A stretch of 63,104 bases of DNA from Bdellovibrionales bacterium Ga0074137. Its GTDB lineage: Bacteria; Bdellovibrionota; Bdellovibrionia; Bdellovibrionales; JAMPXM01. This document shows, piece by piece, positions 62,715 through 63,104 of this stretch. Location of the stretch: contig LNDT01000024.1 in NCBI GenBank assembly GCA_001464715.1, positions 1 through 63,104 on the forward strand. Reading direction: 5' to 3'. The translations under genes were made by a program, and so were the position numbers. Position 1 is the stretch's first letter. Each line of letters opens with the position of its first letter. The notes under the pieces were generated by a model. The model did no database searches, was not told where the DNA came from, and was given only the letters and a program-made list of their open reading frames with translations.

Positions 62715-63088
62715 CACTTTCGAGAGATGACGGCATAATGGCTGCTGGCGCCGACAAGAGTTTCGTCTCTCTCAATTTTTTCCAAGTACTTCAGAATCAA
62801 TGCACTTTGCTTCGGATCTGTTAGCTGAGCCCCCAGCCCTTGAATCATCCAGATTGGGCCTTCAATTGAGAGAAGCTCAGTCTCAGAAAAGCCGGCAGAT
62901 TTTGCTTCATCGCGCGCTTCATGTGGATGTTGAAAATAGGCTTCAGTAAAATAGTCGGGATGATTTGTAGGATTATGGTGGCAGCTCGTTTTTAGATCTT
63001 CATCTACTGGACCGCGCCCCGTCGGTTGAACAGTTAACGCTTCGACTTTTGGTGCGGTTTTGTCCTCTTCGGTTTGATAAATTTCTCG
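62714..63088 (-). pseudogene. 5'-truncated SAM-dependent methyltransferase remnant
   Basis: The minus strand is open from a stop at 63092-63094 to TGA at 62714-62716. Its sequence matches the C-terminal ~95 residues of a class I methyltransferase group: DLKTSCHHNPTNHPDYFTEA, then GFSETELLSIEGPIWMIQGL and SSHYAVISRK. The N-terminal SAM-binding half is missing and no start codon fits, so it is a remnant or is frameshifted near 63040. The residues before DEDLK do not resemble the family, hinting at the break point. Confidence 0.65.
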
Positions 63089-63104
63089 TACTCATTCGGG
63101 GTAA
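63034..63104 (-). CDS. Possible C-terminus of another gene, cut by the window edge
   Basis: A minus-strand frame open at the edge ends NEYEKFIKPKRTKPHQKSKR then TAA at 63036-63034. It overlaps the methyltransferase remnant in a different frame. The basic tail looks protein-like, but only 22 residues are visible. Confidence 0.3.
   Translation of the reverse strand, partial: TPNEYEKFIKPKRTKPHQKSKR

Overview
The window looks like a chromosomal segment of a Bdellovibrionota (Bdellovibrio-like) bacterium. This is an inference from gene content: a TIGR02147-family regulator beside a secreted protein of unknown function, GYF_2 (DUF4339) proteins with TPR or PilZ domains, a cluster resembling myxobacterial/Bdellovibrio gliding motility (Glt/Cgl) genes, and complex I, MlaEFD and Uup genes of proteobacterial type. 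Genes are very tightly packed, and many start codons overlap the preceding stop (GTGA, TTGA, ATGA), so translational coupling is the rule.

Layout. 1-449 is the N-terminal part of L-aspartate oxidase (minus strand). 609-4514 holds a two-component-like pair in which both partners have lost the phosphotransfer residue, followed by alanine racemase and an MlaE-MlaF-MlaD lipid transport operon (4511-8831), then purH. 10498-16496 is a coupled run: GYF/TPR membrane protein, lipoprotein, glutathione peroxidase, YhaM-like HD nuclease, CysE, MFS exporter. 16558-22364 carries a lipase-like protein, an RsmI-like methyltransferase, a NUDIX hydrolase, a DUF3592 protein, Uup and a HAD phosphatase. 22533-25372 is a PhnDCE-type ABC importer.

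25697-35901 is the gliding-like cluster: a GYF-GYF-PilZ protein, a VWA lipoprotein (CglB-like), a large periplasmic TPR protein, a TPR lipoprotein (GltE-like), a small exported protein, an outer-membrane barrel, a GltC-like TPR protein and a periplasmic coiled-coil protein. A PAS histidine kinase and a heterodimeric ABC exporter follow. 41514-47921 is an iron-acquisition-like set (fatty-acid hydroxylase family protein, Fe3+ binding protein, TonB, imelysin-like lipoprotein, TonB-dependent receptor). Then come a large exported unknown and a subtilisin-like protease on the minus strand.

51682-58099 encodes complex I subunits NuoB, NuoCD, NuoE, NuoF, NuoG and NuoI. NuoCD is broken: a short deletion with a frameshift removes a conserved stretch, and the last 60 residues lie in another frame. 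A strong hairpin repeating the nuoE ribosome-binding site fills the gap before nuoE.

The right end (59148-63104) is the accessory part: a ~224 bp imperfect inverted repeat with internal hairpins, an ORF6N-domain gene bracketed by two 25 bp direct repeats 902 bp apart, a TIGR02147 regulator with a palindrome in front of it, a secreted protein, and a methyltransferase remnant lacking its 5' part. No rRNA, intact tRNA, CRISPR array or transposase was recognised. All identifications were made by reading translations; no database search was run.
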